Part shown: in pieces, positions 1 through 11,343 of the stretch
How the letters are laid out: each line of letters starts with the position of its first letter
Position numbering within the stretch: the stretch's first letter is position 1
Assembly: GCA_964017195.1 (NCBI GenBank)
Contig: OZ024891.1
Span: 3,318,720-3,382,719, forward strand
DNA from: Siderastrea radians
Taxonomy: Eukaryota > Cnidaria > Anthozoa > Scleractinia > Rhizangiidae
DNA: 64,000 nt
Direction of reading: 5' to 3'
Translations under genes and position numbers: made by a program
The notes under the pieces: generated by a model
The model's input: only the letters and a program-made list of their open reading frames with translations
Database searches by the model: none
Told to the model about the DNA's origin: nothing

Positions 1-131
1 CAGGATTGCCAGTTTTTTGTAGTGCTTCATGTGGGTGACAGGCATAAAAATAACCTCTCTTCCCTCGAGTTCTCTGCTCTTTTCTAAAGTGGTTTATTGA
101 TTAAAACAGGACCTTTTCGAGGTAAGGCTTA

Positions 132-392
132 TTATTATTCCACTGTTCTGTCATTTTACCGTATAAGGCAAGGGAACGCGCAAAATATGCCAGCGTATTA
201 CACTGTACAATCCCGGTTTGACGGGATATTTGCTAGAAGAGGACGAAGCAAAAACAAAGTGCAGTGGAATAATAAACTTCTTATTCGGTGTCTTGGTCGA
301 TAATACGGGCGGACATTTTACTCATTGCTCGCAACTACCACGCAACTCGTAAATTATCCGCGCGTATTACAACTACCAAGACACCGAATAAG
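132..392. repeat. Foldback repeat with two nested inverted pairs
   Basis: Two short perfect inverted pairs lie together: 132-145 with 262-275 (14 bp) and 280-297 with 375-392 (18 bp). The second pair reads CTTATTCGGTGTCTTGGT against its complement, and the similarity continues weakly inward (AATACG...CGTATT). This is typical of a non-autonomous foldback element. No target duplication was found. The small open frames here show no protein similarity that I recognise. Confidence 0.5.
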
Positions 393-395
393 GTG

Positions 396-1636
396 TATTT
401 ATACTACAAGTACGAACAGAAAATCCTAAAATAATTTTGTATGTTAAACTTAATGGATTTTTATTGGTAGTAGGCATTCGTCGTGTTCTTTGGCAAATAC
501 ACAAATCTGATTGGTCCAATCACCGTTGGCAGTTGCTGATACTCAACTATCACTCTAGCTTTCTCCTTAAAAGTATCATTTTCTTTTGATTGGTTTTCTT
601 AATGTGACCGAGCCATCACTCTTTTCTAGTATCGACCATTCAGTTTTCTACCACTGCCGCAATTATACCACACTCCATGTTTTCCGTGAACTACACCTCG
701 TTAACTGGTCTTTCATAGAAAACGTGGCTTTTAGCATCGTAGGATTATTATTTGTTTATGTTATTAGAAGCAAATGTGGCTAAGTTTTAATTTGCAAAGA
801 GATTACATTTATCAAAAACTATTTGTCAAACAGTACGTTACTTTCCTTTCAAAAGATTGATAAAATGTTTAAAAAATATATCACCATAGAAACCTAAGTC
901 ATCAAGAAAAATTTCTAAGAAAGCTTTTGTTTTATGAAACGGCTGTACAATCAAGGAAATGTGAATTGATTAAATTTGAAATGAAGAACAAGCAAGCGTG
1001 TGGGGAAGGTATAGAAAGTTTAAATTAATCTAAAACAGGAGGAACAATTGTAGGGTCAACAATCAATTACGATGTGGACTTGTTTAAGCTTAATTCTAAA
1101 CAGAGGAACTCAACAATTGAACAACTGCGAGGTTAGCGGCACTGTTTAGTAATTTCCTCCCAGTGTTTCACAAATGTATGGTTACCTGTTGTTCGTCAAC
1201 TGCACTTTAACTGTAGTCGGAACAGCTCATACCATAATTTCAGTTTTCCTTTTGACAGTGGGATAATTCCTTGACCGGCACAATATGTGGTGATTTTAAA
1301 ATTTCTATAAATCCTAATTAAAGCTTTTTGCGATACTCTGTAAACCTTGAAGGTATATTCCTAAAGGTTTCAGACTCAAATTGTAGTTCAGTTGGATTTT
1401 TTGACAGAATTGTTGTGAGACACCAACCTAAATCCTGGAAAAGTCTCTACATGTTAAGACCACAGCATCTTCAAGGGGAGCTAAGCCTCAATTTTCAGCG
1501 GCTAACAAAGACGTTCGGTATATATGTGTATACATTTTTTGAAATGCTAATGAAAGAATTATATTGTTCCTTTTTCGTTTATTTCTCATTTGTATGCAGC
1601 TCATCTAACCAGCTTTCTGTGTTAGCAACAACAGTA
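396..1636. other. Non-coding stretch, nothing recognised
   Basis: AT-rich DNA without a recognisable exon, RNA gene or repeat. It is probably intron or upstream flank of the MADD homologue, but no exon of that gene could be identified here. Confidence 0.4.
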
Positions 1637-1860
1637 GCGACCTTCAGATCGGACTACGAGTACGAGATTGAGTACGAGTACGACATTCAAATGTCGAAAC
1701 AACCCCGTTCACAGAGCTCTCGTTCCTCCCTGTTGCTGACCAGAGAAAAGGATGCTATGAGAACGATACTGGCGTGTACGAACACAATCTAAGGCCTGCG
1801 ATTAGGAATTGGAAAGTCGTACTCATACTCAATCTCGTACTCGTCCAATCTGAAGGTCGC
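1637..1860. mobile_element. 224-bp MITE with long terminal inverted repeats and TA duplication
   Basis: The ends are inverted repeats of about 45 bp (1637-1693 and 1816-1860) starting GCGACCTTCAGAT and ending ATCTGAAGGTCGC, with an inner part built from iterated GAGTACGA. A TA flanks both sides (1635-1636 and 1861-1862), consistent with a Tc1/mariner-like target duplication. The superfamily assignment is inferred from the TA alone. Confidence 0.6.
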
Positions 1861-2252
1861 TAGTGTTTCTTCGGCACAGTTTTTAGTGGATAAACGTCAT
1901 GTGCAAACAAATCGGTCAAGAAAAGTTCTTCTTCTCATTCTGCTTTCTTTATATACAGTATGTTATTGTTTAATGTGCATCCTATTTTCAAGCAACCTTC
2001 CTTTAGAAAAATTACTCAGACTGGAATTTCTGGTGCTCTCTTATTTGCTTATTTTTTTGGTGGCTCCACCGCCTTGCTTTTTATTCATTGGCTTTTGGGA
2101 AACCACTCCAAAAAGGGCACAAGAACATCTTCCCGTGCATAAGGATCAAATAACAGCTAGTTCCAGCTTAACTGCACTAATAGGGTGTCTTCACGGCGGC
2201 CATTTTGGAAATTACAAAACAATGAGATGTTTCTCCTTCGGAAAACAAGTAC

Positions 2253-3315
2253 TGTTTTTACGCAAATTTTTTTTTCTTTTTTTCTGGATCATTTTTTTTT
2301 TTTTAAAGTAATAATATACAATACAGTGACATTACAGTAGAATTACTTAATACATTACATACGTCGCTAAAATAAGAATACATACATAAAAATTAAAGAA
2401 AGACAAAAAGGGAGTGTTTACCACACAGTATTCTTCTTATGACTAACAGTAAGAGTAGTGGGGAGGGCTGGAGAACAGCGTTGATAACTGCTCAAAATAG
2501 CTTTTCAATTTTATATTTAAAAGCGAGTTTCCTAATATACTCTTTCGTGTTTATTTCTTTTTTGAGTAGTTTTTGTGTATATAGATAGTATTTAGCAAAC
2601 AGGAGTGTATAATTAAATTTCCTTAACAATTTAAACGAGCCTTGAGAGCAATTGCTTGATTTTTTCCCGAACAGTATTTCTACGGGGCTTGGCGAGAAGG
2701 TGGTGTCATTTTCTTTGTTAAACCACTTGATAACCTCCGAATAGAACTGAATTGACCAGCGGCAATTTAAGAAAGTGTGACTTATTGAGTCAGGTTCTTG
2801 ACAAAATAAACAAAACATGTCGTCTTCTATACCGAAGAAAAAAAGCTCTTTTTTGGTCACCACTATTCTATGAATAAGTTTGAAATAAAATTCTCTCATT
2901 TTATTTTCTTTGCAAACATTTTTAACACGGCTGAAAAGATCATCTAGTCTAAATTCTTCCGAATGCAAGTCTCGAGACCATTTCACTTCAGCTTTTATCT
3001 CTTGATTGTCTTTGTTAATTAGGAGCCAGTAGTAATCCTTGTTTTTCATTTTGAGTAGGTCTATTACAGTATTGGGCGAGAGTTGGAAAGCATCTACGGC
3101 TAGAAAGGTGCTCTTGTCTAGATGTTTTTCCCTTGCCTTTTTGACTAAATGTTTTGGGATTGCCGAGACAACTTGCATATAAGTTAAAAAAATTGCACTT
3201 AAGCTCGTATCTTCGGACAAATTCCGGATAAGTAAAAAATTTGCCATCATCTTTTAAAAGATCTTGTATGAGAAAAATTTCTTTTTGGAACCAGTCTTTG
3301 TGTTTTTACGCAAAT
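2253..3315 (-). mobile_element. 5'-truncated LINE insertion with 15-bp target duplication
   Basis: The 15-mer TGTTTTTACGCAAAT is repeated perfectly at 2253-2267 and 3301-3315, bracketing the insert 2268-3300. On the minus strand the insert ends in an A-rich tail (the T-rich run at 2268-2305 on plus). The body encodes the C-terminal region of a non-LTR reverse transcriptase. Perfect duplications and a preserved tail imply a fairly recent, target-primed insertion. It lies about 120 bp upstream of the first recognisable MADD exon, opposite to that gene. Confidence 0.85.
2492..3250 (-). pseudogene. LINE reverse transcriptase C-terminus, truncated and frameshifted
   Basis: An open frame of about 250 codons shows the tail of a LINE ORF2 with a zinc-binding segment: CLFCQE, then H..LNC about ten residues later, followed by a hydrophobic tryptophan-containing stretch typical of the zf-RVT region. 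Upstream the expected protein continues in another frame (DWFQKEIFLIQDLL, then DDGKFFTYPEF), so a frame change lies in the A/T-rich run near 3190. No polymerase or endonuclease domain is present, so the copy is dead. The protein ends at a stop at 2492, about 190 bp before the A tail. Confidence 0.75.
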
Positions 3316-3432
3316 AGTTTTAATTGTTTTATGTTTCCAACGTGGCCGCCGTGAAAAAAGCCAACATAGTGATCACCCACCGACATAGTTTAATATGAAG
3401 GTTGTTGAATGTTGTTGTTGTTTATTTATCAG

Positions 3433-6400
3433 AATGGAAATGATATTGATCTCAAGCCAGCTGGCAGCCGCCAGATGTTGAAGCATTCCTTTGTTGTTCA
3501 TTCTGGTGATTCTATGAATGGGGACGTGTTTTTCATGGAGGTGTGTAAAAAAGGAGACATAAGACCCCGGTGTTGTAATGCGACCTTTCTGTGTTTCGTG
3601 NNNNNNNNNNNNNNNNNNNNNNNNNNNNNNNNNNNNNNNNNNNNNNNNNNNNNNNNNNNNNNNNNNNNNNNNNNNNNNNNNNNNNNNNNNNNNNNNNNNN
3701 NNNNNNNNNNNNNNNNNNNNNNNNNNNNNNNNNNNNNNNNNNNNNNNNNNNNNNNNNNNNNNNNNNNNNNNNNNNNNNNNNNNNNNNNNNNNNNNNNNNN
3801 TGTGTGTGTGGGGGGGGGGGGGGGGGGGTTAACGTAATTCTAAAAAGGCCGGCTTAACTAAGAAACGTTAATGCAAAAACATTGTTCTGGCAGCAAATTT
3901 CTCCCTGTTTAGCCGCGCGAGAAAAACGCGTTGCGGAAGCAAATTTGCCTCTTGGAGACAAGAAAATGTTTTTGAAACAAGTAAAACATTGTTGCTTCCC
4001 GAATGCAAACTTTGCTCAGGACACATCTGTTTTCCAGTATAGCCACAGAGGATTAGAAACAATGTTTCCTAGTCTACTCAGGCCCTTATAGTGTACAGTG
4101 TACATTAACTAATTAATTAATTAATTAATTAGTTAATTAATTAATTAAGAAAGAAAGAAAGAAAGGTCCTTTTCGCTCAACTGTATTCGTTATATACACA
4201 GGTATGTGATGATTGTATTCTGCTCCGGACTGGAGTGGGTGCCATAGTGGAAAGATGGTGGTACGAGAAACTAGTCAACGTCAGTTATTGTCCAAAGACA
4301 AAAGTGTTGTGTCTGTGGTGCAGGCAGAAGGACGAAACGATCCTCAATAAGTTTTGCACCAAAAAGGTCAGTTATCAAAGTGTGGAAGTCAAATGCAGTG
4401 ATAAGTGGAAGCCACCGCCAAAAATGTCAGTTTCCTTGTTGTTTTAGAGGCTTCTTTTTAATGGGAGGGGCAAGCACGATTCTTAGCTTCCTTGGTCTTG
4501 TTAACCAAGGGTATTTAATTGGCGTGTAAACAGTCTATGCTGCTGTTTATGTTGAAAGAGATGTTTTAAAGATGTTGATGAAGGGTTATGATTGAAGCGA
4601 ATTTTTTAACAGGACAAAGAAAATAGAGAAGGCAAGCTTGGCAAAGTGGTCATGGCGCTGGACTTGTAATCCGGAGGTCCTAGGTTCAAACCCTTCTGCC
4701 TGCCGCTGGCTGATTTGACTTGTCCCAAATTTAACTCCTCGACACATTGTAAATAGCTAACTGGCCAGCCTCCAACCAGCTTGGATTCTTGAAATATCTT
4801 ACGGTCGTTTGAAATATGTGTTTCATGTATACGGCCCCACAAGCTTTTAGCTTTAAATCTAACCGTGTATAAATGAAGTTGCATCGCCTTTCAACTTCAT
4901 TATTTTGTCCCGCCGAAGCAAGTGTGAGGCATTGACTATACCAACCTCTGAATTGTCACTTATTTTTCGACAGTGTAAAGCGTTGTATTACTGCATAAAG
5001 GAAAGTTTACAGAGAGCAGCAGACAGGCTCAGCGACAAGGGAACAGGTCAGTCTGTCAATAGTAAAAAGGAATAGCGTTTTCACAGCTCAACTTTCTTTT
5101 TTATTTGTTGTTGCATACTTACATGTAAAATATATTGTGTTATCCACAATTGAATTTCTAACGTACATACCGGTAATCTATCAATGTTTATGTTTTATCT
5201 GAGCAATTTTCCAAGAATTCACCAGGTTTTTACTTAACGTTACATATTATGTGTGTGTCTCCCTGGTTGAGAATTAAGTTTAAATCCGTCTCAGTGATGT
5301 ATTGTGTTTTTGTATCGTTTGATGGTGAGCTTATTTGTTGTTTTGCTTCCTTCGTTTGCAGGTGTTCAGTGTGTGTTCATGTAGTTCGCGTTGTCTTTTG
5401 TTGATGTTGTGTTCTTGTTGTTACCCATTTACAGTGTCTTTCCATGCCTCGTGTCTTCACTTGTGACTGGAGCACACGTTTCAAGTTGTTATCGTTATGA
5501 GTATTCAGTCTTATTTGTATTTGTATCTGTGCTGCTCTGGAGTTAACCTCAATTACAGAATGGGCCGTATGTAATGTATTGCAGTGGCGATTGCACTCAC
5601 CTTCCGTCCCTGTCGCCGGGATTCAAAACGCCCCAGTTTCAAAGTTTTTAGTTTTTGTTGTTGTTTTTCCACTTTCCATCCCTTAATGGAAAAAAAGAGA
5701 ATCATTTCTAAATAAATCTGAGGGTCACAGGTTTGTCTTTCGTAATACAAGTCTGTAACACTCGTTTAACAAAGGTGATTTATACGGAGGTTAAACATCT
5801 ATTTCATGTCTTTTTTTTTTCTGAGAATGAAAAGAGCAATGGCTTCACATTGCAGCTTCTTGTTTCACTTTCAAACAATTTTGCCTGGTGAGAAGCACGA
5901 ATAAACTAATAGTGTTCCATCAAAGTGACAAACAATGTACATATAGCTGCACTAATGAGGGAAGTCTGAAACAGCGTACTTTTCGTCAGGCCGCAAAACG
6001 TGGCCGTGAAAGTGAGGTTTCTGAACGCGAACTTTATGGAAGTATTAAAACTGATATTTTCGTTGAATTTTGAGCGCTTCAGTGATTTGCCAGGCTTGTT
6101 GGAGCCCAGTAGTTTGTTTTTTGGCGAGACGCAGTCAAGCCAAAGTACCCAGTGAGAAACCAAACGAGCCTGTTATGGCGATGAATCATGTACTAAAGGT
6201 GTTTTGTGATCATTTAAATTTTCTACAGGAGTCCAGCTTGGTGGAGAGTTTCCCGTAAAGGTCAGTTACTGTCCTTACCACATCCTGTTGTATCTTATTT
6301 GGGAACTAAGCAAACACGACGGCGACGACGGCGACGGCGACGGCGACGGCTGACAAGAACGTCACAACACAAAAGGTTTAATTAGCAAAGCAATGACTCT

Positions 6401-7277
6401 GCGCGTGCGATACAGACTTTGGTACATTTCTTTGCCGTCCTCTGCAAAAAAACAACGTGAAATGACCAAATTCAAGGTTTTATGTAGAACGTGAACACAC
6501 GACAGTGAATTTTCTTTTTTCTACCTGAACTGTTGCGCCGTCCTTACAGAGTCAGCTCCCTCCCAGATTGTTCAGCTACATTAGACAGATTGAACGAGTT
6601 GAGAATATAGCGAAGAAGTTTGAAATATTTTTAAAGTGACGTTCTCCTTAGCGTTGCCGTCGTGATTGCTTAAGCTCCATATTCACTGGTATAAAAATCT
6701 GGTATTGTGCGCTCTCTGATTGGTTTCTAGGCGTTTGAATAAGGCCATGTAAACGCAGGTATGATGCCATGTTATAGCTCTTGCTTTTCAATTTTGCAAG
6801 AACTGACGAACGTTGTTTATCTTTCAGGATCTTAGTACTGGTGAAGGTGGACTTCTGCAGGTCACACTCGAAGGAATCGGCCTGAAATTTGCCACAAGAA
6901 GAGTAAGTTGTTCTTCTTAACTGTCAAACTGTTAACACTCAGGTACGATTCTGCCTTACCCGTATTTGCTACCGAGTATTCAAATTTGTTATACCTTTTA
7001 ATATTTTAAGGTGCACATCGACTTGTGTCACATCAGGAATTGCTCGACACAAAGAGGCGTTTTTCTTTTGGAAGAATTTGGTGAGTACTGACTGACCAAG
7101 ACCTTGATTCTCACAATTAGCCTACTCCAATTTTTCCAACAGAGTAAAGGGAATACATTAACTTACCACTGGTAAAGATTAAAGGGCCTTAATTAAAACG
7201 AAGTTTCAACAGGGTGTAAGAAAGGCATGATCAGGGTGTAAGAAAGGCATGTTCTGTAAATTCGAGGGTAAATAAAG

Positions 7278-7334
<57 letters not shown>

Positions 7335-8945
7335 CGATCGATCGCTCATCGTACTGGCACTGTCAAAAGTGGCTTAGATCGATCGATCGATCGATCGATC
7401 TAAGCCACTTTTGACAGTGCCATATTTGTTAGACCACGTCTTTACGTGGTTCTTGGTAGTATGTTCTGGGAGGGGGTACTCCCGCCAATTTAGGATAGGT
7501 GTGTGCCGCAAAGGTGCTTAAACCTGGACCCTATTTAAGGACAGAAAATCAAGAATTGATACCCTTTTAAGGCCCAAACCCGTAAAATGACACCCTATTC
7601 AAGGGAAAAACGACGACTGAAAATGGTGATCAGGTCGTTTTTATTTCTTTTCTGTAACATGGGAAGTTTAGCATCAAGCATAGAATTCTAGACTTAGCCT
7701 AGTGATAATACGCCATCAGGATCATGGTTTACGTACTGCAATTTTAGTTCATACAAAAAAGGTACCCTATCTAAGGATCACACCGGGATCACGTCGGGAT
7801 CACACCGGGATCACACCGGGATCACATCGGGATCACATCGGGATCACATCGGGATCACAATTCCAAACAGGGGCACAGTGGATACCCTACTTGAGGACTG
7901 AGGACCTCAACTGAAAACCATACCCTATGCAAACACCTATACAGCTTAGGTATGGGAGTACTCCCCCCTCCCCTACCAGGATAGTATGCAGCTCTTTCAA
8001 GTTCCGAATACATTTCAAACCTGCTTAGACGTGGTTAAAGAAATCCTAGTATTTACGTCGATGTAGTTTTAAACCCTGCCAATAATTGAGTGTTGTATAA
8101 GTTGGATTCCTTTAAGCTCTTTTCCAATTCTGATTCAGTGATCGACCTCTACACAAAAGTATGTGAATTTGTTAAAAGTAATAATCACACTTCAACCCTC
8201 TGTGCTTAGTCAGTGTCTTAGTTGAAAAGATTCAAGAATTTACAGGGCTGGATTCTTCACAGGCTAAAACAGTTTGTGTATTTTGTTTCAGTGCCAGCAA
8301 CACAAGAGACAATTCAGCACAGATTTGGTTCACAAATGGTACGTCATCATGTTATTATATTTATGACCGACTTCTTTGCATGGCTCCTTGTCTTTGTAAC
8401 GATGCAGGAAATGCCTTATGCATGACGTGGTGCTATAGCATTTATTTTAACCAGTCAGAAGCACCGCCCGCAGGAGGGAAATACCACGCCAGCAATATGG
8501 AATTTCTTGCTCAGTTGCTCAGACGTTGATTTGAATTCGTGAGAAGCAACGTGCGGAGCTTTGAAAGAGAGCATTGTTTTTCCAGAATATTTTGTAACAG
8601 CGGATTAGTTACGATGAATGTAGTGCGCCCCTCCCCTACCCCCTTATTCGCCTTTCGTCCTTCTATTTTTGACTCGTCGTAACTCTCCTCGTTCTCCTTT
8701 GTTACTCCACAATCTCGTGCGCAAAGCCCACGTTCCCCTGAGCAAGCGGTCTTTGCCGCACGCAGGTCAAGGGCAATGCGGGCTCTTAATTCAAAACTCC
8801 GACACAGCATGCTGTTGCGAGCCCGTTGCTGGTTCCTCTAAACGTTACTTTGTGGCTTTATTTTCAGTGCAATCAGATCTGCTACGCCGTGCTCTGTCTG
8901 TTTTCTTACGTGGCAGCTTCACGGAATTCAAGTAACACCGGATAA
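3433..8945 (+). CDS. MADD: MADD (MAP-kinase activating death domain / Rab3 GEF) homologue, C-terminal eight exons
   Basis: Eight coding exons join in phase with GT/AG junctions: 3433-3540, 4202-4366, 4974-5046, 6229-6260, 6828-6902, 7011-7080, 8292-8338 and 8868-8945 (TAA stop), giving about 215 residues. Landmarks match the C-terminal PH-like region of vertebrate [74 protein letters not shown] and [19 protein letters not shown] is a large cytosolic DENN-domain protein that activates Rab3/Rab27 and binds the death domain of TNFR1. The DENN and death domains are not visible here and must lie upstream of the window start or in unrecognised exons. The 200-N gap 3601-3800 is in the first intron shown. 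Homology is recognised by eye; the exon chain is seen directly. Confidence 0.9.
3601..3800. other. Assembly gap (200 N)
   Basis: A run of exactly 200 N in a MADD intron. It is followed by a TG repeat and an 18-base G run (3801-3828), so a low-complexity tract probably broke the assembly. Confidence 0.95.
4106..4165. repeat. (TTAA)n and (GAAA)n microsatellite
   Basis: AATT/TTAA tetranucleotides run from about 4106 to 4148 and pass directly into GAAA repeats ending at 4165. It lies just before the MADD exon at 4202. Confidence 0.85.
4631..4704 (+). tRNA. tRNA-Thr(UGU)-like sequence, probable head of a SINE
   Basis: The A box TGGCAAAGTGG and B box GTTCAAACC fit the RNA polymerase III consensus. 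An anticodon arm CTGGA-CTTGTAA-TCCGG gives anticodon UGU. The ends GGCAAGC and GCCTGCC pair with one mismatch. About 200 bp of unrelated body follows without an immediate T-run terminator, which fits a tRNA-derived SINE or tRNA pseudogene in a MADD intron better than a functional gene. Confidence 0.55.
6312..6348. repeat. GACGGC-type microsatellite
   Basis: Imperfect GACGGC/GACGAC hexamers in a MADD intron. Confidence 0.75.
7200..7343 (+). mobile_element. 3' end of a LINE with TTGA microsatellite tail
   Basis: A short tract duplicated in tandem (GGGTGTAAGAAAGGCATG, at about 7211 and 7235) is followed by AATAAAGTTGATTGATTG and then a pure TGAT run to 7335. A polyadenylation-like motif followed by a tetranucleotide tail is a common LINE 3' end. 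No coding part remains. Confidence 0.5.
7355..7422. repeat. 68-bp perfect palindrome with GATC core
   Basis: The half-site TGGCACTGTCAAAAGTGG plus TTAGATC and an iterated GATC core is mirrored without mismatch about the axis 7388/7389. It starts where a LINE-type tail ends. A perfect palindrome of this size can extrude as a hairpin; no function is visible. Confidence 0.85.
7468..7974 (+). mobile_element. GGGGTACTCC-type foldback element, copy 1
   Basis: The ends are inverted repeats, GGGAGGGGGTACTCCC at 7468-7483 and GGGAGTACTCCCCCCTCCC at the right. Next to the left end is a shared block (GTGTGCCGC then AAACC near TACCC). The interior carries a tandem array at 7776-7858 of an 11-bp unit, GGGATCACAYC. 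Related copies are at 10922-11343, 55299-55783 (inverted) and 57076-57388. Confidence 0.65.
7776..7858 (+). repeat. 11-bp tandem repeat, unit GGGATCACACC/GGGATCACATC
   Basis: About seven and a half adjacent units with a few C/T or A/G differences, inside the foldback element. There are no spacers, so it is a minisatellite and not a CRISPR array. Confidence 0.85.
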
Positions 8946-9457
8946 GGGGCCATGCTCTTGATGTGCGAATGACATGGTGACGGGAACAGTGTCGATAATG
9001 CCTGACCATCCCCTCCCCAGTGTACGTAGCCGGTGGCGTTCGTCACGGCATGGTACTGCAAACGAGCGAATGGAGCAAAGCATGGAAAGGACCTCTTGAT
9101 TAGCATGACAGGAAAGAGGCTTTCGAGAAAGGACTTTGCGTAATGATCTGAAAATGTAATCGTGCGAGGAATAATTTCCACTTTCTGGCCTACTGTTGTC
9201 ATTTTTTTAACAAATCTTTGTATAAAACAGTACTACTGGCAAATAATTTAATGTGAACTTCGCGGGTGTAACTTTTCTCACTTTCATAGAAAGATGATTG
9301 ATACTCCGGCAGGAGTTATTGGACTGAGCTTAACCGTTCCTCCGTGTATTTTGTAGGTAAAATTGTAGTATAAGTCGTGTAGAAACTTTCTGAAAGCCTG
9401 TGTCGGCTTAACCCAATTTAAAGGAATCTAACTGAACAGTATTGAATAGCTTAGGGC
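8946..9457. other. Downstream flank of MADD, no gene seen
   Basis: 3' UTR or intergenic DNA after the MADD stop. No canonical AATAAA was found within the first 450 bp on the plus strand. Confidence 0.4.
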
Positions 9458-9466
9458 CATTGCTGT

Positions 9467-9718
9467 CATTCTCGTCCCCAGAGCCCACGATCCTTTTGGT
9501 TGCGCCACGGATCGAGACCTCTGGCAGGGACCGAAGCAGGAAGTCCGCGAATCACGGACTTCCGGCTTTTGTGCGCAGCCTCAGAAATTTGAAACAATAA
9601 CGGTTACTATCGGTTACAAAAATGGGCAGCTATTGCGCTTGCGCGTTACCTGGTCCCTGCCAGAGGTCTCGATCCCTGGCGAAGACCAAAAGGATCGTGG
9701 GCTCTGGGGACGAGAAAG
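9467..9718. mobile_element. 252-bp MITE with about 65-bp inverted repeats and 9-bp direct flank
   Basis: The left arm 9467-9532 (TTCTCGTCCCCAGAGCCCAC...) is mirrored at 9652-9718 with few mismatches. The 9-mer CATTGCTGT is repeated at 9458-9466 and 9719-9727, directly next to the ends. An 8- or 9-bp duplication would fit a hAT or Mutator-like element; which of the two is unresolved. Confidence 0.7.
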
Positions 9719-10379
9719 CATTGCTGTAGCCTAGCTTAGAATACTTACAGTGCTGCCAAAGAAAATTACAAAAAAAAATTGTACAAAAGAACATGGGGCC
9801 TCTCGAACCAATTTTGGCACCATGCTTGTTACCTACAAGGTAAATATTTAACACGAGAGGTCAGCTTGGAGAACAAGGTTTCGGAGCAGAAAAGAACGCT
9901 ACTGTTGTAATAATATTTCAAGTTTTTCTGGGAGTTTGCTCTTAGGAAACAGAACCAACGTGCATGTACAAAACAAAATTACGTATTACCTACGTCGTGT
10001 AATACTAAGGTAATATAAATCCATATTTATTTAATGTCGAGATTTGTAACCCTTACAGCTCATAGAAACTTAAAATAACAAGCGTAAATTAAATTTCGAA
10101 TTAAGTCTTAATGCCCTAGCATTAGAATGTAGAGCCGGGCAAATGGAAAGGAAACAATTAACGTAAAATAAACTTGCGCAGCGGGATCTGTAAATAAAAT
10201 ATCGCTTTTCTATTTCTGGTGTAATGTCCAGTTCCTTGTATGAGATGGGACCGCAGGGTTACCTGGGAGTTACTAGGCAAAATTGAATTGTGTTCTTTAA
10301 ATGCCGTATTTTCGGAAAATACCTTGAAAATGAACTTTTTTATATGCAAAACAAAATAACTTCCTAAATAAGACGCGCG

Positions 10380-10640
10380 TGAACTCATGGTTCGACCCCC
10401 AGTCCCTGCCATCGTGTCGTTTCCTTAGACAAGATACTTTGCCCCACGTTGTCTCTCTCCACCCAGGAATATCAATAGGTACTAGCGACATTCTGCTGGG
10501 GGTAACCCTGCAATGGACTAGCATCCCGCCCAGGGGGGAGTAGCAATACTCTCAGTTGCTTCATGCTACGGAAACCGGGATAAGCTCCGGCCGTGTGGGC
10601 CTCCTTGGGCCGAGTGCGACTTTATCCTTTATCCTTTGCT
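10380..10640 (+). mobile_element. tRNA-derived SINE with conserved central block
   Basis: A B box (GGTTCGACCCCCAGTCCCTG) is followed by a body containing TCTCTCTCCACCCAGG, TGCTGGGGGTAACCCTGC, ATGGACTAGCATCC, GAAACCGGGATAAGCTCC and GGGCC, ending in TTTATCCTTT repeats. This layout is familiar from widespread invertebrate SINEs. The A-box part appears lost. Related sequence lies in both copies of the duplication at 42.4 and 50.8 kb. Confidence 0.6.
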
Positions 10641-10921
10641 TTTTGTTTGAAATCAGTAGTTTCAGTCGCAATCTGTCTTTACTTTACTTTCTCCAATAAC
10701 GAAGACGTCACTGAATTACGTTGATTTTTACGCCGTGAAGACCGCAAACTTAATTATTAAGAAAGGAAATGTAGAGGTATAACTGTACTCGCTAACAATA
10801 TCGCGGATATCATGAGAGGTAATACATCCTACTCTAACCTGATAGCGATTTGATTTCTGTTGTTGCACGACATGTCATTGTCAACGAAACTTGTACTTTA
10901 CTGAGTTTTTGTAGATGGCTC

Positions 10922-11343
10922 AACCCCGGGGGGCACTCAGAGAAATTTTGGTGGGGGTGTGCCGCTAGGACTCTGAAACCCTTAACCTATACTAGGCCAC
11001 TTCCAGGTCGTTTTTGCAACCTAATTCTAGACTACATGTAGATGCCAAAAATCTCTGCCCTATCCCAGACTAGCTATTTTCAGCTGTCTATCAGAAACAT
11101 AAGCACACAGTGCTTTTAATGGAAAACCATCTCTCCATCAACAGAGTTGTCAGGATTTGGGCTAAATTTTTCACACCAGCTATTAGTTCCCCGGTAATCA
11201 GGTACCCTTTTCTAGACCAAAACGCCCTGATTTCTATACCCTCTCCCAGACCTGAAACTGCCTGAAAACCATACCGTTCACAGTGGCACATACCTATATA
11301 GGTTATATATGGGAGTAGCCCCCCTCCCGGGGGGGGGGGGCTC
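10922..11343 (+). mobile_element. GGGGTACTCC-type foldback element, copy 2
   Basis: It starts CCCCGGGGGGCACTC with GGTGTGCCGCTAGGACTC and ends GGGAGTAGCCCCCCTCCCGG. The order of short blocks matches copies 1, 3 and 4 (GCCGC block, AAACCC, repeated TACCC motifs, TGGCACATACC near the right end). Confidence 0.6.

Noticed and set aside
1328..1792. 154-codon plus-strand frame
   Set aside because: Its second half is the MITE terminal repeat (YEYEIEYEYD from iterated GAGTACGA) and the first half has no protein-like features.
3409..3857. Open frames running through the N gap
   Set aside because: Most residues are N; only 3433-3540 is a real MADD exon, and the rest is intron and gap.
7776..7858. CRISPR-like regular repeat
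   Set aside because: The units are directly adjacent with no spacers, and the genome is eukaryotic; it is a minisatellite.
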